In this document: positions 26,020 to 33,542 of the stretch, one piece after another
How positions within the stretch are numbered: the first letter of the stretch is position 1
Layout: the number at the start of each line of letters is the position of its first letter
Source: Cloacimonetes bacterium UBA6081
Lineage (GTDB): Bacteria > Cloacimonadota > Cloacimonadia > Cloacimonadales > Cloacimonadaceae
Length of the DNA stretch: 37,585 bases
Direction of reading: 5' to 3'
Assembly: GCA_002428685.1 (NCBI GenBank)
Contig: DIXL01000084.1
Coordinates: forward strand, 1-37,585
The notes under the pieces: model-generated
What the model was told of the DNA's origin: nothing
Databases searched by the model: none
Seen by the model: the letters and a program-made list of their open reading frames with translations, nothing else
Program-made: the position numbers and the translations under genes

Positions 26020-26850
26020 ATGAGTTCTTACACCGAAACCGCTGCCTGGCTGAAACAAAAACTACCTCAACAACCCTTGGTAGCTGTAATTTTGGGAACT
26101 GGCCTCAGCGATATGGCAGAATCCTTTCCCATCCTGTTTCAGATACCCTATAGCGCAATTCCCGGCTTTGTTACCAGCACTGCTCCCTCGCATAAGGGTA
26201 ATCTCATTTTATGCGAGATAAATGGGCAACCGGTATTGTTTTTACAGGGACGTTTTCACTTTTATGAGGGCTACTCTATGAGCGATGTGGTTTTCCCCAC
26301 CCGCGTTTTAGCAGGCTTGGGAATAAAGGCACTGTTTGTTACAAATGCTGCCGGAAGTTTAAGGCAACATCTAACCCCTGGGGCAATTGTGCAGCTAACT
26401 GACCATATCAATTTTATGGGAACAAATCCCCTGATCGGGCATAATGACGATATCCTGGGCGAGCGTTTTCCCAGCATGAATAATCCCTACGACCCCGAGT
26501 TTTGCAGGATATGCGACGAAATTGCCTCTAACAAAGGAATTGAGACCTATAAAGGTATATATCTAGCCGTTACCGGTCCCAGCCTGGAAACAAAAGCCGA
26601 GTGTGCAGCTTTTGCCGCTCTGGGAGCTGATTTGGTTGGAATGTCCACAGTTCCGGAAGTAATTGCAGCTCGTCATGCAGACTTACGGGTGTGCGCCTAT
26701 TCTATTGTAACCAATTATAGCAACCTGTTTCATGAGCAGGCCCACAGCCAGGAAGAGATTAGACACCATGCTTCCCTTTCGGGCACTAACCTAAAAAACA
26801 TCATTGCCGATTTTATTCCCCAGGCTGTGAAGCTTTTTTTGTTGACATGA
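26020..26850 (+). CDS. punA: purine nucleoside phosphorylase (trimeric type)
   Basis: The 276-residue enzyme splits inosine or guanosine with phosphate to base and ribose-1-phosphate. Motifs of the trimeric NP-I family are present: LGTGLSD (25-31), His58 in SHKGN, QGRFHFYEGY (76-85), TNAAGSL (108-114), TDHINFMGTNPL, the base-binding GPSLETKAE (186-194), GMSTVPE (207-213) and Asn232 in VTNYSN. Longer starts inside the DivIVA gene are unlikely. The ATG at 26020 has AAGGA 4 bases upstream and lies one base after the previous stop. It is a salvage partner for thymidine kinase. Confidence 0.93.
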   Translation: MSSYTETAAWLKQKLPQQPLVAVILGTGLSDMAESFPILFQIPYSAIPGFVTSTAPSHKGNLILCEINGQPVLFLQGRFHFYEGYSMSDVVFPTRVLAGLGIKALFVTNAAGSLRQHLTPGAIVQLTDHINFMGTNPLIGHNDDILGERFPSMNNPYDPEFCRICDEIASNKGIETYKGIYLAVTGPSLETKAECAAFAALGADLVGMSTVPEVIAARHADLRVCAYSIVTNYSNLFHEQAHSQEEIRHHASLSGTNLKNIIADFIPQAVKLFLLT

Positions 26851-26870
26851 GTTGCGGGATTAGATTAATT
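26842..26870 (+). promoter_or_regulatory. possible promoter of the dksA-like/lspA group
   Basis: TTGACA (26842-26847) is followed after 17 bases by TTAATT (26865-26870), 45 bases before the start codon at 26915. The -35 box is perfect and the -10 box is weak. It overlaps the end of the phosphorylase gene. Confidence 0.3.
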
Positions 26871-26914
26871 GGTTATTCTTACTTTTTGAGACCAGAATTT
26901 TAAGGGAGACTGAC

Positions 26915-27316
26915 ATGGCAGTTAAAAAACTATCGGCTGAGAAGCTGAAACATTACGAAGATATTATTCGCACCGAACTGCGTGAAAGTGTGGCTTATAT
27001 TGAAAATATTAACAAAGAACAAAGCGTTGGTGCCCGCGAAAGCAGCGGCGACCTTTCCAGCTATGCTTATCATCAAGCCGATCAGGGTTCCGATACAAAC
27101 CTGATGGAGCAAACCGTTATGATGATGGAAGGTGAACGAGAGAAAATTCGCCTGCTTAATGATGCCATGCGCCGTATTGCAGATGGCAGCTATGGTATTT
27201 GTGAAATGTGCGGTGAATATATTCAGGACACCCGTTTGGAAGTAATTCCCTATGCCACATATTGTGTTAGCTGCAAAGAGAAAAGCGAAGATAAAAAAAG
27301 GCGGCAAAGGCGTTGA
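26915..27316 (+). CDS. DksA/TraR-family zinc-finger regulator
   Basis: The 133-residue protein has a helical hairpin (about 5-85) and a C-terminal four-cysteine zinc finger: Cys96, Cys99, Cys117 and Cys120 in CEMCGEYI and YCVSCKE. The acidic tip region AYHQADQGSD (51-60) is where DksA inserts into the RNA polymerase secondary channel. It is probably a ppGpp-related transcription factor, although short members of this family also have other roles. GGGAG precedes the ATG. The stop overlaps the start of lspA within TTGA. Confidence 0.9.
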   Translation: MAVKKLSAEKLKHYEDIIRTELRESVAYIENINKEQSVGARESSGDLSSYAYHQADQGSDTNLMEQTVMMMEGEREKIRLLNDAMRRIADGSYGICEMCGEYIQDTRLEVIPYATYCVSCKEKSEDKKRRQRR

Positions 27317-27876
27317 GCAAAGCCAATCCATCCCTAAAAACCGCCCCAGCCTATCTAATTATGCTATTCTTGCTGGTGCTGGACCAATTGACCAAAACCC
27401 TGGTTAGATTGAATATGGAGTTGCATCAAAGTATCCCTCTGCTAAAAGATTGGTTTGCCGATACCTTTATGCTGATCTATGTTCAAAACCCCGGAGCAGC
27501 CTTTTCTCTGGGACTTGGCAGCGACACTATAAACCGGATTTTCTTTATCTCGGTTACCATTCTTGCCGTAGCTTTTATTATTTACTTGCTTTCCCAAGCC
27601 GTTCACCGCATCCAGGTGATCGCTTTTGGTTGTGTACTGGGCGGTGCTTTGGGCAATTTGATAGACCGCATTATGTTTGGCCCCGTTACAGATTTCTTTT
27701 CTGTGGATTTTCCGGATTTTATCATGGAGCGTTTCCCCATTTTTAATGTGGCGGATAGCTCAATATTTATTGGCGTGTGTTTACTGATTGTGGATATGCT
27801 GTTTATAAAAGATCAGCCTGCTCCAACCAGCGAACCAGATGTAACCCTAAATGAGATTAACCCCAAGGAGCTATAA
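27313..27876 (+). CDS. lspA: lipoprotein signal peptidase (signal peptidase II)
   Basis: This 187-residue inner-membrane aspartyl protease cleaves prolipoproteins after lipid attachment. Four hydrophobic helices are seen. The conserved sites are LDQLTK (23-28), QNPGAAFS (58-65), GNLIDR (114-119), catalytic Asp127 in VTDFF and catalytic Asp148 in FNVADSSI. The start is TTG at 27313, overlapping the stop of the dksA-like gene; the family needs the first helix that this start supplies. The upstream ribosome site is weak, so coupling to the previous gene is likely. Confidence 0.95.
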   Translation: MSKANPSLKTAPAYLIMLFLLVLDQLTKTLVRLNMELHQSIPLLKDWFADTFMLIYVQNPGAAFSLGLGSDTINRIFFISVTILAVAFIIYLLSQAVHRIQVIAFGCVLGGALGNLIDRIMFGPVTDFFSVDFPDFIMERFPIFNVADSSIFIGVCLLIVDMLFIKDQPAPTSEPDVTLNEINPKEL

Positions 27877-29310
27877 ATGAAAGGCTTTCTTTTAACATTA
27901 TTTGCAGTTGTCCTTTTTACCGGATTGGCTGCTCAGCCCCTGCTGACTTCTTACCAGGTTCAATATACCGAAGATATGACCCCCAGCGGAGGGGTATCTT
28001 CCTATAACGGACAAACCGTAATTGTGGAAGGCATTGTGGTAGCTGAAAAATACTACACTACTTCCAGCACAAGTAACTATGGCTTTTATCTTAGTGATGA
28101 TGTAGCAGGTCCATTTTCCGGACTCTTTGTTTTTACCAATCAATATCATCCCGCCCGTGGCGACAGAGTTAAAGCCTACGGAACCGTAACCGAATTCAAC
28201 AACCTTACCGAGCTTTTCTCTATTTCCAATGTGGAAGTGCTTAGCCAGGGCAACCCTCTTCCGGCTCCTATGATTTTAAATACCGGCCAATTAATTGCTG
28301 CTGATGCCGAAAAATGGGAAGGCGTGTTTGCCAGAGTGGAAAATGTTACTATCACATCAGCTCCCTCTGCTTCTTACGGAGAGTTCATGGTGAATGACAG
28401 TTCCGGTGCTTGTCAAATTGACGACCAGTGCTATCCCCGTGGCTATGTATGGTCAGGAATAAATGTTGGTGATACCTGGGTTCGCATTCAAGGTGTGGTA
28501 GATTATGGATTTGGCTATTACGGGCTCAATCCCCGCGACAGTGCTGACATGATTAAAACTGAAAGCCTGGCAAACAGCCAGATTCAGATTGAAACTACCA
28601 ACAGCACGATCAATACTCAGACTTCAGTAAATGTCCTTACCACAAAAGTGAAACCGGATTGGGGAGTGCAAAGTTATGATTTTAGCTTTACGATTGACCC
28701 TTCTTTGGTTCTCTTCAAGGGGCTTGACATCGCTGGAACCATTACCACCGAAATGCCTACTTACACCATTTCTCCAAGCGGTGCCATTATCACCTGTTCT
28801 GTTGCTCCTCAGGGAGGCATCATCTCTAATGAAGATGCAATATTGATCAAGCTGTTGTTCGAGCCTATCGCTTATGGAGAAGCTGCCATAGACCTTACAG
28901 AATTCTTCTACAATGACGAGCAGATTAACAATCTAAACGACGGCCAGCTGATTACCAAAATCCAAAGCAAAATCGCCTACCTGAACATTGGTAAAGCCGG
29001 AGATAAAAAGAATATCTTCAATCCCTACCTAAACGAAAAACTAATAATTACTTACGGTGTAAAAACCGGTTATCTGGCCAAAGCAGTAGTTCGGATTTAC
29101 GATGCTCAGGGCAGGCTTGTTTACACACCTGTGCATACCAATGTTACATCCTCCACCGGTATCCAGTCCTTCAATTGGGACGGCCGTGATTCCGCCATGA
29201 ATTTATTACCCGTAGGCATGTATTACTGCCATCTGGAAGTTAGCGACCGCAGCACCGGCGACACCGAACGCACGGTTCAGCCTATTGTAATTAAATCCAC
29301 CCTGAAATGA
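27877..29310 (+). CDS. secreted multidomain protein: OB-fold, cohesin-like and FlgD-like tail
   Basis: This is a 477-residue protein with signal peptide MKGFLLTLFAVVLFTGLAA. Residues about 30-225 look like two OB-fold strands of the kind found in secreted nuclease-associated proteins (GQTVIVEGIVVAEKYY, GDRVKAYGTVTEFNN, WVRIQGVVDY). Residues about 235-345 resemble a cohesin-type beta sandwich. The C-terminal FlgD-like Ig domain has VRIYDAQGRLV, FNWDGRDSAMNLLPVGMYY and a final beta strand, as on exported surface proteins. The ATG directly follows the lspA stop, with AAGGAG inside lspA. No catalytic motif is seen, so a binding or structural role is likely. Confidence 0.75.
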   Translation: MKGFLLTLFAVVLFTGLAAQPLLTSYQVQYTEDMTPSGGVSSYNGQTVIVEGIVVAEKYYTTSSTSNYGFYLSDDVAGPFSGLFVFTNQYHPARGDRVKAYGTVTEFNNLTELFSISNVEVLSQGNPLPAPMILNTGQLIAADAEKWEGVFARVENVTITSAPSASYGEFMVNDSSGACQIDDQCYPRGYVWSGINVGDTWVRIQGVVDYGFGYYGLNPRDSADMIKTESLANSQIQIETTNSTINTQTSVNVLTTKVKPDWGVQSYDFSFTIDPSLVLFKGLDIAGTITTEMPTYTISPSGAIITCSVAPQGGIISNEDAILIKLLFEPIAYGEAAIDLTEFFYNDEQINNLNDGQLITKIQSKIAYLNIGKAGDKKNIFNPYLNEKLIITYGVKTGYLAKAVVRIYDAQGRLVYTPVHTNVTSSTGIQSFNWDGRDSAMNLLPVGMYYCHLEVSDRSTGDTERTVQPIVIKSTLK

Positions 29311-29318
29311 GGTTCACC

Positions 29319-30164
29319 ATGAAAAAGATATTAATAATCACCATCATCATTATCCAATCCGCTTTGCTGCTGGCTGTTTATGACGACTATCAGCCTTCTG
29401 CCGTGGCACGTGGAATGGGTGGAGCTTTTACCGCTGTTGCCAACGATGCCAATGCTTTGTTTTACAATCCTGCCGGTCTTAGCAGTGCCACCTTTGGAGT
29501 GAAATTTGGTTTCGCCAATCTAAATGGTCAGGAATACAGTGAATACAAAACCGCTGCCTTGGGCTATAAACTTCCTAAGAAACTGGGAACCCTGGCTGTG
29601 GGAGCTCGCATGATGGATGTTGATTTTGAAGACACCAGCTTGATGAGCGAGCAAATTTGGAGCTTGGGGCATGGCATCATCCTGCTGAAAGACATTCACT
29701 CTGAAATCAGCCTTGGTTACACCGGAAACTTCTACAACCTCTCTATGGATGGGGAAAAGGACGACAGTGCCATAGGCCTGGATTTGGGTATTGTAGCCTT
29801 GCTACAGGGCAGAACCAAATTTGCCTTTGCAGTTACAAATATCAACAAAGCCAAAATGGGTAATGAAAATCAGATTGATTTGCCCAACAAACTGGCTTTG
29901 GGCATTGCCTACACCCCTTATGACATGGTAACCACCAGCATCGAACTGAAAAAGGATTTTGGCAACGAAACCGAATTTATGGGCGGCGTGGAAGCCAGAC
30001 CTTTTGAGCCGCTTGCAATTCGTTTTGGCGTGCATCAAAATCCGGCTACCTATAACGCTGGTGCAAGCTTTTACATCAGGAACCTGGAAATTGATTATGC
30101 TTTCTCCTATCACGCCGTTCTACCAGCCACACACTATTTTAATCTTGGCTATAACTTTAAATAA
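29319..30164 (+). CDS. PorV/UPF0164-like outer-membrane barrel protein
   Basis: The protein has 281 residues with signal peptide MKKILIITIIIIQSALLLA. The mature N-terminus SAVARGMGGAFTAVANDANA then LFYNPAGLS is the hallmark of the PorV/PorQ/UPF0164 (FadL-like) barrels. Amphipathic strands follow to the end, which closes with FNLGYNFK. In Bacteroidota, PorV shuttles type IX secretion cargo. The neighbouring secreted protein and the C11 protease carry tails that could use such a pathway. The ATG at 29319 is preferred over 29307 because GAGG lies six bases upstream. Confidence 0.8.
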   Translation: MKKILIITIIIIQSALLLAVYDDYQPSAVARGMGGAFTAVANDANALFYNPAGLSSATFGVKFGFANLNGQEYSEYKTAALGYKLPKKLGTLAVGARMMDVDFEDTSLMSEQIWSLGHGIILLKDIHSEISLGYTGNFYNLSMDGEKDDSAIGLDLGIVALLQGRTKFAFAVTNINKAKMGNENQIDLPNKLALGIAYTPYDMVTTSIELKKDFGNETEFMGGVEARPFEPLAIRFGVHQNPATYNAGASFYIRNLEIDYAFSYHAVLPATHYFNLGYNFK

Positions 30165-30175
30165 AGGACTTTAGC

Positions 30176-30454
30176 ATGGCAAGTGCATTTAACCGTTTCA
30201 TCCCTGCCTTTATCCCGTTGGTGTTTGAGCTGGTGCGCCAGTTCAAGCGCGACAACAATCACAATTCCAATATAAAGAAAACCGATAAAATTGCTGAAAA
30301 AATGGGTAATTTTGAACACCTGATGGTTCGCTTGGAAAAGAAAGTGCAACTAAATCGGGACGTTTACAACAAAAGCTTTAACCAGTTGCGACTGTGGCTT
30401 TTTTTGAACACTGCCCTGCTGATTGCCATTGTCGTAAAGCTGTTTTTCTACTAA
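30176..30454 (+). CDS. small membrane protein of unknown function
   Basis: This is a 92-residue protein. A short amphipathic N-terminus (FNRFIPAFIPLVFELVRQF) precedes a charged, partly coiled-coil middle (about 30-65) and a C-terminal membrane helix (LWLFLNTALLIAIVVKLFF). AAAGGA lies 7 bases before the ATG, so it is translated. It starts 11 bases after the PorV-like gene and is probably in its operon. The single C-terminal anchor with the rest in the cytoplasm is a guess. I do not recognise a family. Confidence 0.7.
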   Translation: MASAFNRFIPAFIPLVFELVRQFKRDNNHNSNIKKTDKIAEKMGNFEHLMVRLEKKVQLNRDVYNKSFNQLRLWLFLNTALLIAIVVKLFFY

Positions 30455-30478
30455 GCACATAAGTATTATTATAAAAGC

Positions 30479-30549
30479 GGCTCACAGATTTCACTGATTG
30501 CACAGTTTAAGTTTAGGTAAATCTGTGCAATCTGTGAAATCTGTGAGCC
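30479..30549. repeat. 27-bp inverted repeat with 17-base loop
   Basis: GGCTCACAGATTTCACTGAT and onwards (30479-30505) pairs with 30523-30549 with one mismatch. The right arm itself is built of three TCTGTG-type heptads. There is no T-tract after it, so it is more likely a dispersed repeat than a strong terminator, although it lies 25 bases after a stop codon. Confidence 0.7.
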
Positions 30550-30586
30550 ACTTGCAAAACTCGGCGTCTTCGGTGGTTGAATTTTA

Positions 30587-30620
30587 ATCCGTGTTGATCC
30601 GTCCAATCCGTCAAATCCGT
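30587..30620 (+). repeat. four ATCCGT repeats at 9-10 base spacing
   Basis: ATCCGT occurs at 30587, 30597, 30606 and 30615, directly after the inverted repeat whose arm contains ATCTGT at similar spacing. The two blocks look like one decayed dispersed repeat. This is the only content of the gap before the thiol peroxidase promoter. Confidence 0.55.
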
Positions 30621-30651
30621 GTTCCTATTAAAATCAATCAGCAAAATCTGC

Positions 30652-30679
30652 TTGCCAATTGCAATATCCTACTTATACT
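30652..30679 (+). promoter_or_regulatory. putative sigma70-type promoter of tpx
   Basis: TTGCCA (30652-30657) and TATACT (30674-30679) are separated by 16 bases and lie 35 bases before the tpx start codon. Both boxes are good matches to the housekeeping consensus. Confidence 0.45.
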
Positions 30680-30713
30680 GTACGTATTACGAAATAACCT
30701 AGGAGAAAATAAA

Positions 30714-31220
30714 ATGGCTAAGTTAAAGTTACACGGAAATCCCATCAACACAAATTCCAGCCTGCCTGAAATTGGCAGTCAAGCCCCAGATTTCAACCTC
30801 ACTTCTGCCGATTTGCAGGATCATACTCTGTCTGAATATGCGGGTAAAAAGCTATTGCTGAATATATTTCCCTCCATAGATACCCCGGTTTGCGCTACGA
30901 GCGTTCGTAAGTTTAACGCCGAAGCTGCCAACCTAACTAATATTCAAGTCCTCTGTATCTCGCGCGATCTGCCTTTTGCCCTGGCACGCTTTTGCGGTGC
31001 AGAAGGCATTGATAAAGTGCAAACCCTTTCTGAACTTCGCAACCGGAGCTTTGCCCAGAACTATGGCCTGGAGATTATTGATGGCCCTATGGCAGGACTT
31101 TTAGCCCGGGCAGTTGTGATCATTGACGAAAACGGTTTGATTGTTTACACTCAGTTGGTGGATGATATTGTGCACGAACCGGATTACGAAGCAGCTCTTA
31201 AAGCTTTGATGGGCAATTAG
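30714..31220 (+). CDS. tpx: thiol peroxidase (atypical 2-Cys peroxiredoxin)
   Basis: The 168-residue enzyme reduces hydroperoxides using thioredoxin. The peroxidatic Cys60 lies in DTPVCATSV and the resolving Cys94 in ARFCGAEG, matching the Cys61/Cys95 pair of E. coli Tpx; FPSIDTPVC is diagnostic. The ATG at 30714 has AGGAG at 30701-30705, and it gives the normal Tpx length. The longer frame from 30591 runs through repeats and is not credible. It is probably a stand-alone gene giving oxygen tolerance to an anaerobe. Confidence 0.96.
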   Translation: MAKLKLHGNPINTNSSLPEIGSQAPDFNLTSADLQDHTLSEYAGKKLLLNIFPSIDTPVCATSVRKFNAEAANLTNIQVLCISRDLPFALARFCGAEGIDKVQTLSELRNRSFAQNYGLEIIDGPMAGLLARAVVIIDENGLIVYTQLVDDIVHEPDYEAALKALMGN

Positions 31221-31370
31221 CTGTAGCATAGCTTGCCTATGCTGTTGGGAATGCGGGATGCCGATCCTTCATCTCTCGCAACCAAACTACTTGCCTTTAG
31301 TCAGTTGACAGTTATCTTATCTATAGGTTTACAAATATTCCAAATGGTTAAACCAAAAGGACTTAATATC

Positions 31371-31976
31371 ATGAAAAAACTTATGTTTATACTGGCCGTA
31401 GCCTTTCTGGCTGTGCAATTACAGGCAAAACTGATGGTTCAGCTCGGAGCAGGCATCGATCTGGCAGGCAAACAAACCTTTTCCAACGAAACTTTCGGTT
31501 CCGATAGCGACGTGAATACGGGCGTCTCACTATTTGGCGAATTGCTTTCCGCCGGCGAGTTTTTAACCGGCGAAATGCTTTTCGGGCTTGGCATGGAATA
31601 TCAGGTTCCTCGTGAACTGAAAAACCTTAGCCCCGATGCGCACAAACGCCAGTATTCTTATCTGCCGGTTTACGCCACTTTAAAGTATGTCCTCTTGCCG
31701 GTTGGCATCACACCCGAAGCACAAGTGCAATTTGGCTACAACTTTCTGGTCAGTGAAAAGAACTTTGAACTGGACGCCAGCAACAATTTTACCGCTAATG
31801 GTGGTTTTTATTGGGCTATGGGAGCCGGAGTGGATTTTAAACCCTTTTTGGTGCAACTTCTGTATAAAAGCATGCAAAGCAGCTTTGAATGGAACGACGT
31901 AAGTGCCAGTGTTCAGGGTATGGAATCCAACAACGTCCAGTCCCAACTTAGCCTTCAGGTTGGGGTTCGTTTATAG
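31371..31976 (+). CDS. small outer-membrane beta-barrel protein
   Basis: This 201-residue protein has signal peptide MKKLMFILAVAFLAVQLQA. The mature part has amphipathic strands with Gly- and aromatic-rich turns (LMVQLGAGIDLAGK, AQVQFGYNFLV, GFYWAMGAGVDF) and a terminal strand QLSLQVGVRL, typical of 8-stranded OmpA/OmpW-like barrels. AAGGA precedes the ATG by 9 bases, and the in-frame extension to 31233 lacks support. TTGACA at 31305-31310 may be part of its promoter, but no good -10 follows. Function unknown. Confidence 0.75.
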   Translation: MKKLMFILAVAFLAVQLQAKLMVQLGAGIDLAGKQTFSNETFGSDSDVNTGVSLFGELLSAGEFLTGEMLFGLGMEYQVPRELKNLSPDAHKRQYSYLPVYATLKYVLLPVGITPEAQVQFGYNFLVSEKNFELDASNNFTANGGFYWAMGAGVDFKPFLVQLLYKSMQSSFEWNDVSASVQGMESNNVQSQLSLQVGVRL

Positions 31977-32074
31977 CCCCAAATCCCCTCTGTTTGTGTG
32001 GAGTCGTTTCTGCCTGAGCCAGTTACAAAGTGATCTCCAATTTCCTGGCAGAAAGGACTACACGCAACAAGTAA

Positions 32075-32194
32075 AAACCCTGTAAGGGTGAAATTCTATA
32101 GCCTGGGGTGCACGAAACCCTGTAAGGGTGAAATTCTATAGCCTGGGGTACACGAAACCCTGTAAGGGTGAAATTCTATAGCCTGGGGTGCAGC
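32075..32194 (+). repeat. 40-bp tandem repeat, three copies
   Basis: The unit begins AAACCCTGTAAGGGTGAAAT and ends GCCTGGGGTGCACG. Copies start at 32075, 32115 and 32155 and differ by about one base until the third leaves the pattern near its end. There are no spacers between them. It sits in the 406-base gap between the barrel gene and the DUF3800-like fragment; 31977-32074 shows nothing recognisable. Confidence 0.85.
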
Positions 32195-32251
32195 TTTAGC
32201 GAAACCCCAGGGACAGGAAGTGGTGATAATCCAGCCCTGGAAGGGCGACAC
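32155..32251 (+). repeat. left arm of ~98-bp inverted repeat
   Basis: The last 40-bp unit and the following bases, through CCAGCCCTGGAAGGGCGACAC, reappear in reverse orientation at 33033-33130. The unit carries small self-complementary stems (CCCTGTAAGGG, CCCTGGAAGGG), so it may fold as RNA or single-stranded DNA. The two arms are about 780 bases apart and enclose the orphan gene. Confidence 0.75.
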
Positions 32252-32382
32252 ATTCTTATTTCCGACAAACAGGAACTATTATTTCAGGGTTTCTTATCAC
32301 ACCTTCAAATTATCTCAGATTAAGGAATGATGTTATTATCGAATACTCGGAAAGGCTACAAAGACAAACCGGTGTCAAACCA

Positions 32383-33177
32383 ATGATGTGTAATCCTGAT
32401 TATAGCTGGAAAAATTTCTGCCCCGAGATGAAGGATCCAGAGAAGATTAAGCAGTTGGATTTTCTTCTAAGAAAAGTGTATGCTTATTCATATCTTGTGT
32501 TCCACCACGGCATGCACAAGCCACAGAATTTCCTGGATTTCTGGTATATGAGTAAGCTTCTTAATCTAAGCAATGCATGGTTCAATCATCTTTTACATGT
32601 AAACCAAATAGCTAGGACCAACATTGTAATTCCAATCATTGATTTAGGTTTGGGCCATGGATTTGCATTGTTGTATAGTCTCTATACCGATACACACCAC
32701 CATTTTATGGTCTTGAATGTTAGTGGTCGTGCTAAGACCTGTGAATCTGAAAACTTCTGTAATATCATAGAACCTGTGTTCTCAAAGGACGAGTATTCAA
32801 TTGGTGTTCAGATGGCTGATTTAGTGGGGGTACTCAGACTGAATAACTCCTTATTGCATCCAGCAGATAGGATATCTCAATTTCATGAAGATTCTATTAA
32901 AGTAGTAAAGAAGTATATTAAACGTAAGAAAACAGTATGCATGTTTCAAACTTATGGTTACGACCCCGACACAAACAAGAATTATGTTAACTACCATGAT
33001 TCATATTCGGCAGGAAAGTTATATGAAGAAAGGTGTCGCCCTTCCAGGGCTGGATTATCACAACTATCTTATCCTGGGGTTTCGCTTCGCCTCACCCCAG
33101 GCTATAGAATTTCACCCTTACAGGGTTTTTACACGGTCTGGAGGCGGAAACGACACATAAGCGGGAACGATACATAA
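32383..33177 (+). CDS. DUF3800-like gene fragment, probably truncated at both ends
   Basis: The reading frame is open from 32230, and the first ATG pair is at 32383 with no ribosome site. Residues 1 to about 216 look like a genuine protein. VQMADLVGVLRL (142-153; Asp146) resembles the C-terminal QLADLIAG motif of DUF3800 proteins, which occur near mobile elements and defence genes. The N-terminal Asp-Glu-Ser-Gly motif expected for that family is absent. The last ~48 residues (from CRPSRAG) are translated from the inverted repeat and a 17-bp tandem repeat and are not part of the original gene. Function unknown and probably inactive. The assignment to DUF3800 is tentative. Confidence 0.5.
   Translation: MMCNPDYSWKNFCPEMKDPEKIKQLDFLLRKVYAYSYLVFHHGMHKPQNFLDFWYMSKLLNLSNAWFNHLLHVNQIARTNIVIPIIDLGLGHGFALLYSLYTDTHHHFMVLNVSGRAKTCESENFCNIIEPVFSKDEYSIGVQMADLVGVLRLNNSLLHPADRISQFHEDSIKVVKKYIKRKKTVCMFQTYGYDPDTNKNYVNYHDSYSAGKLYEERCRPSRAGLSQLSYPGVSLRLTPGYRISPLQGFYTVWRRKRHISGNDT
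33033..33130 (-). repeat. right arm of ~98-bp inverted repeat
   Basis: On the minus strand this reads AAAAACCCTGTAAGGGTGAA through to GGAAGGGCGACAC, matching 32155-32251 except for a middle stretch of about 20 variable bases. It has one 40-bp unit, while the left arm has three. It supplies the false C-terminus of the DUF3800-like frame. Confidence 0.75.
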
Positions 33178-33257
33178 GCGGGAACGACACATAAGCGGGA
33201 ACGATACATAAGCGGGAACGACACATAAGCGGGAACGACACATAAGCGGGAACGACA
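33156..33257 (+). repeat. 17-bp tandem repeat, six copies
   Basis: Units of CATAAGCGGGAACGACA, with GATA in place of GACA in units 1 and 3, start at 33156, 33173, 33190, 33207, 33224 and 33241. The core GCGGGAACGACAC is nearly the outer end of the MITE-like element (CGCGGGAACGACAC at 3357-3370), so the array may have grown from an element end. Decayed pieces continue to about 33345. The gap 33258-33402 holds nothing else I recognise. Confidence 0.85.
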
Positions 33258-33402
33258 CTCGGTTAAAAGGCAGACGGGACGTCCACAGCTACAGACCTTA
33301 AAGGGTTTTTCCGCATCAGCGAGTACGACACGTAAGCAAGAACGGCAAGTATGCCTGAAACGATTCTACCCAGGAGCTTTTGGCTTCTATTGTTTCTTGT
33401 TA

Positions 33403-33471
33403 CCATTGCCATATCATTCCCATATCATTCCCAATATTATTGAGAATGATATGGGAATGATATGGCAATGG
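33403..33471. repeat. perfect 28-bp inverted repeat with 13-base loop
   Basis: CCATTGCCATATCATTCCCA and onwards (33403-33430) is exactly complementary to 33444-33471. Each arm contains two copies of an 11-base unit, CATATCATTCC. No T-tract follows. It lies 72 bases before tRNA-Arg and could be a miniature palindromic element, a cruciform or a protein site. Confidence 0.8.
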
Positions 33472-33542
33472 GAGCAAGGGGGAAATCTGGAATAATTTGG
33501 AGTTGACAGAAAAAGGGCAGAGGATTTAATGGTTTTCTTAGT

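Noticed and set aside
30479..30549. Rho-independent terminator
   Set aside because: The stem is long and strong but no T-tract follows on either strand, so it is listed as a repeat instead.
31305..31333. Promoter for the small barrel gene with TTGACA at 31305
   Set aside because: TATAGG is only 11 bases away and TTTACA at 17 bases matches poorly.
32075..32194. CRISPR-like array
   Set aside because: The three 40-base units are directly joined with no spacers and no cas genes are near, so it is a plain tandem repeat.
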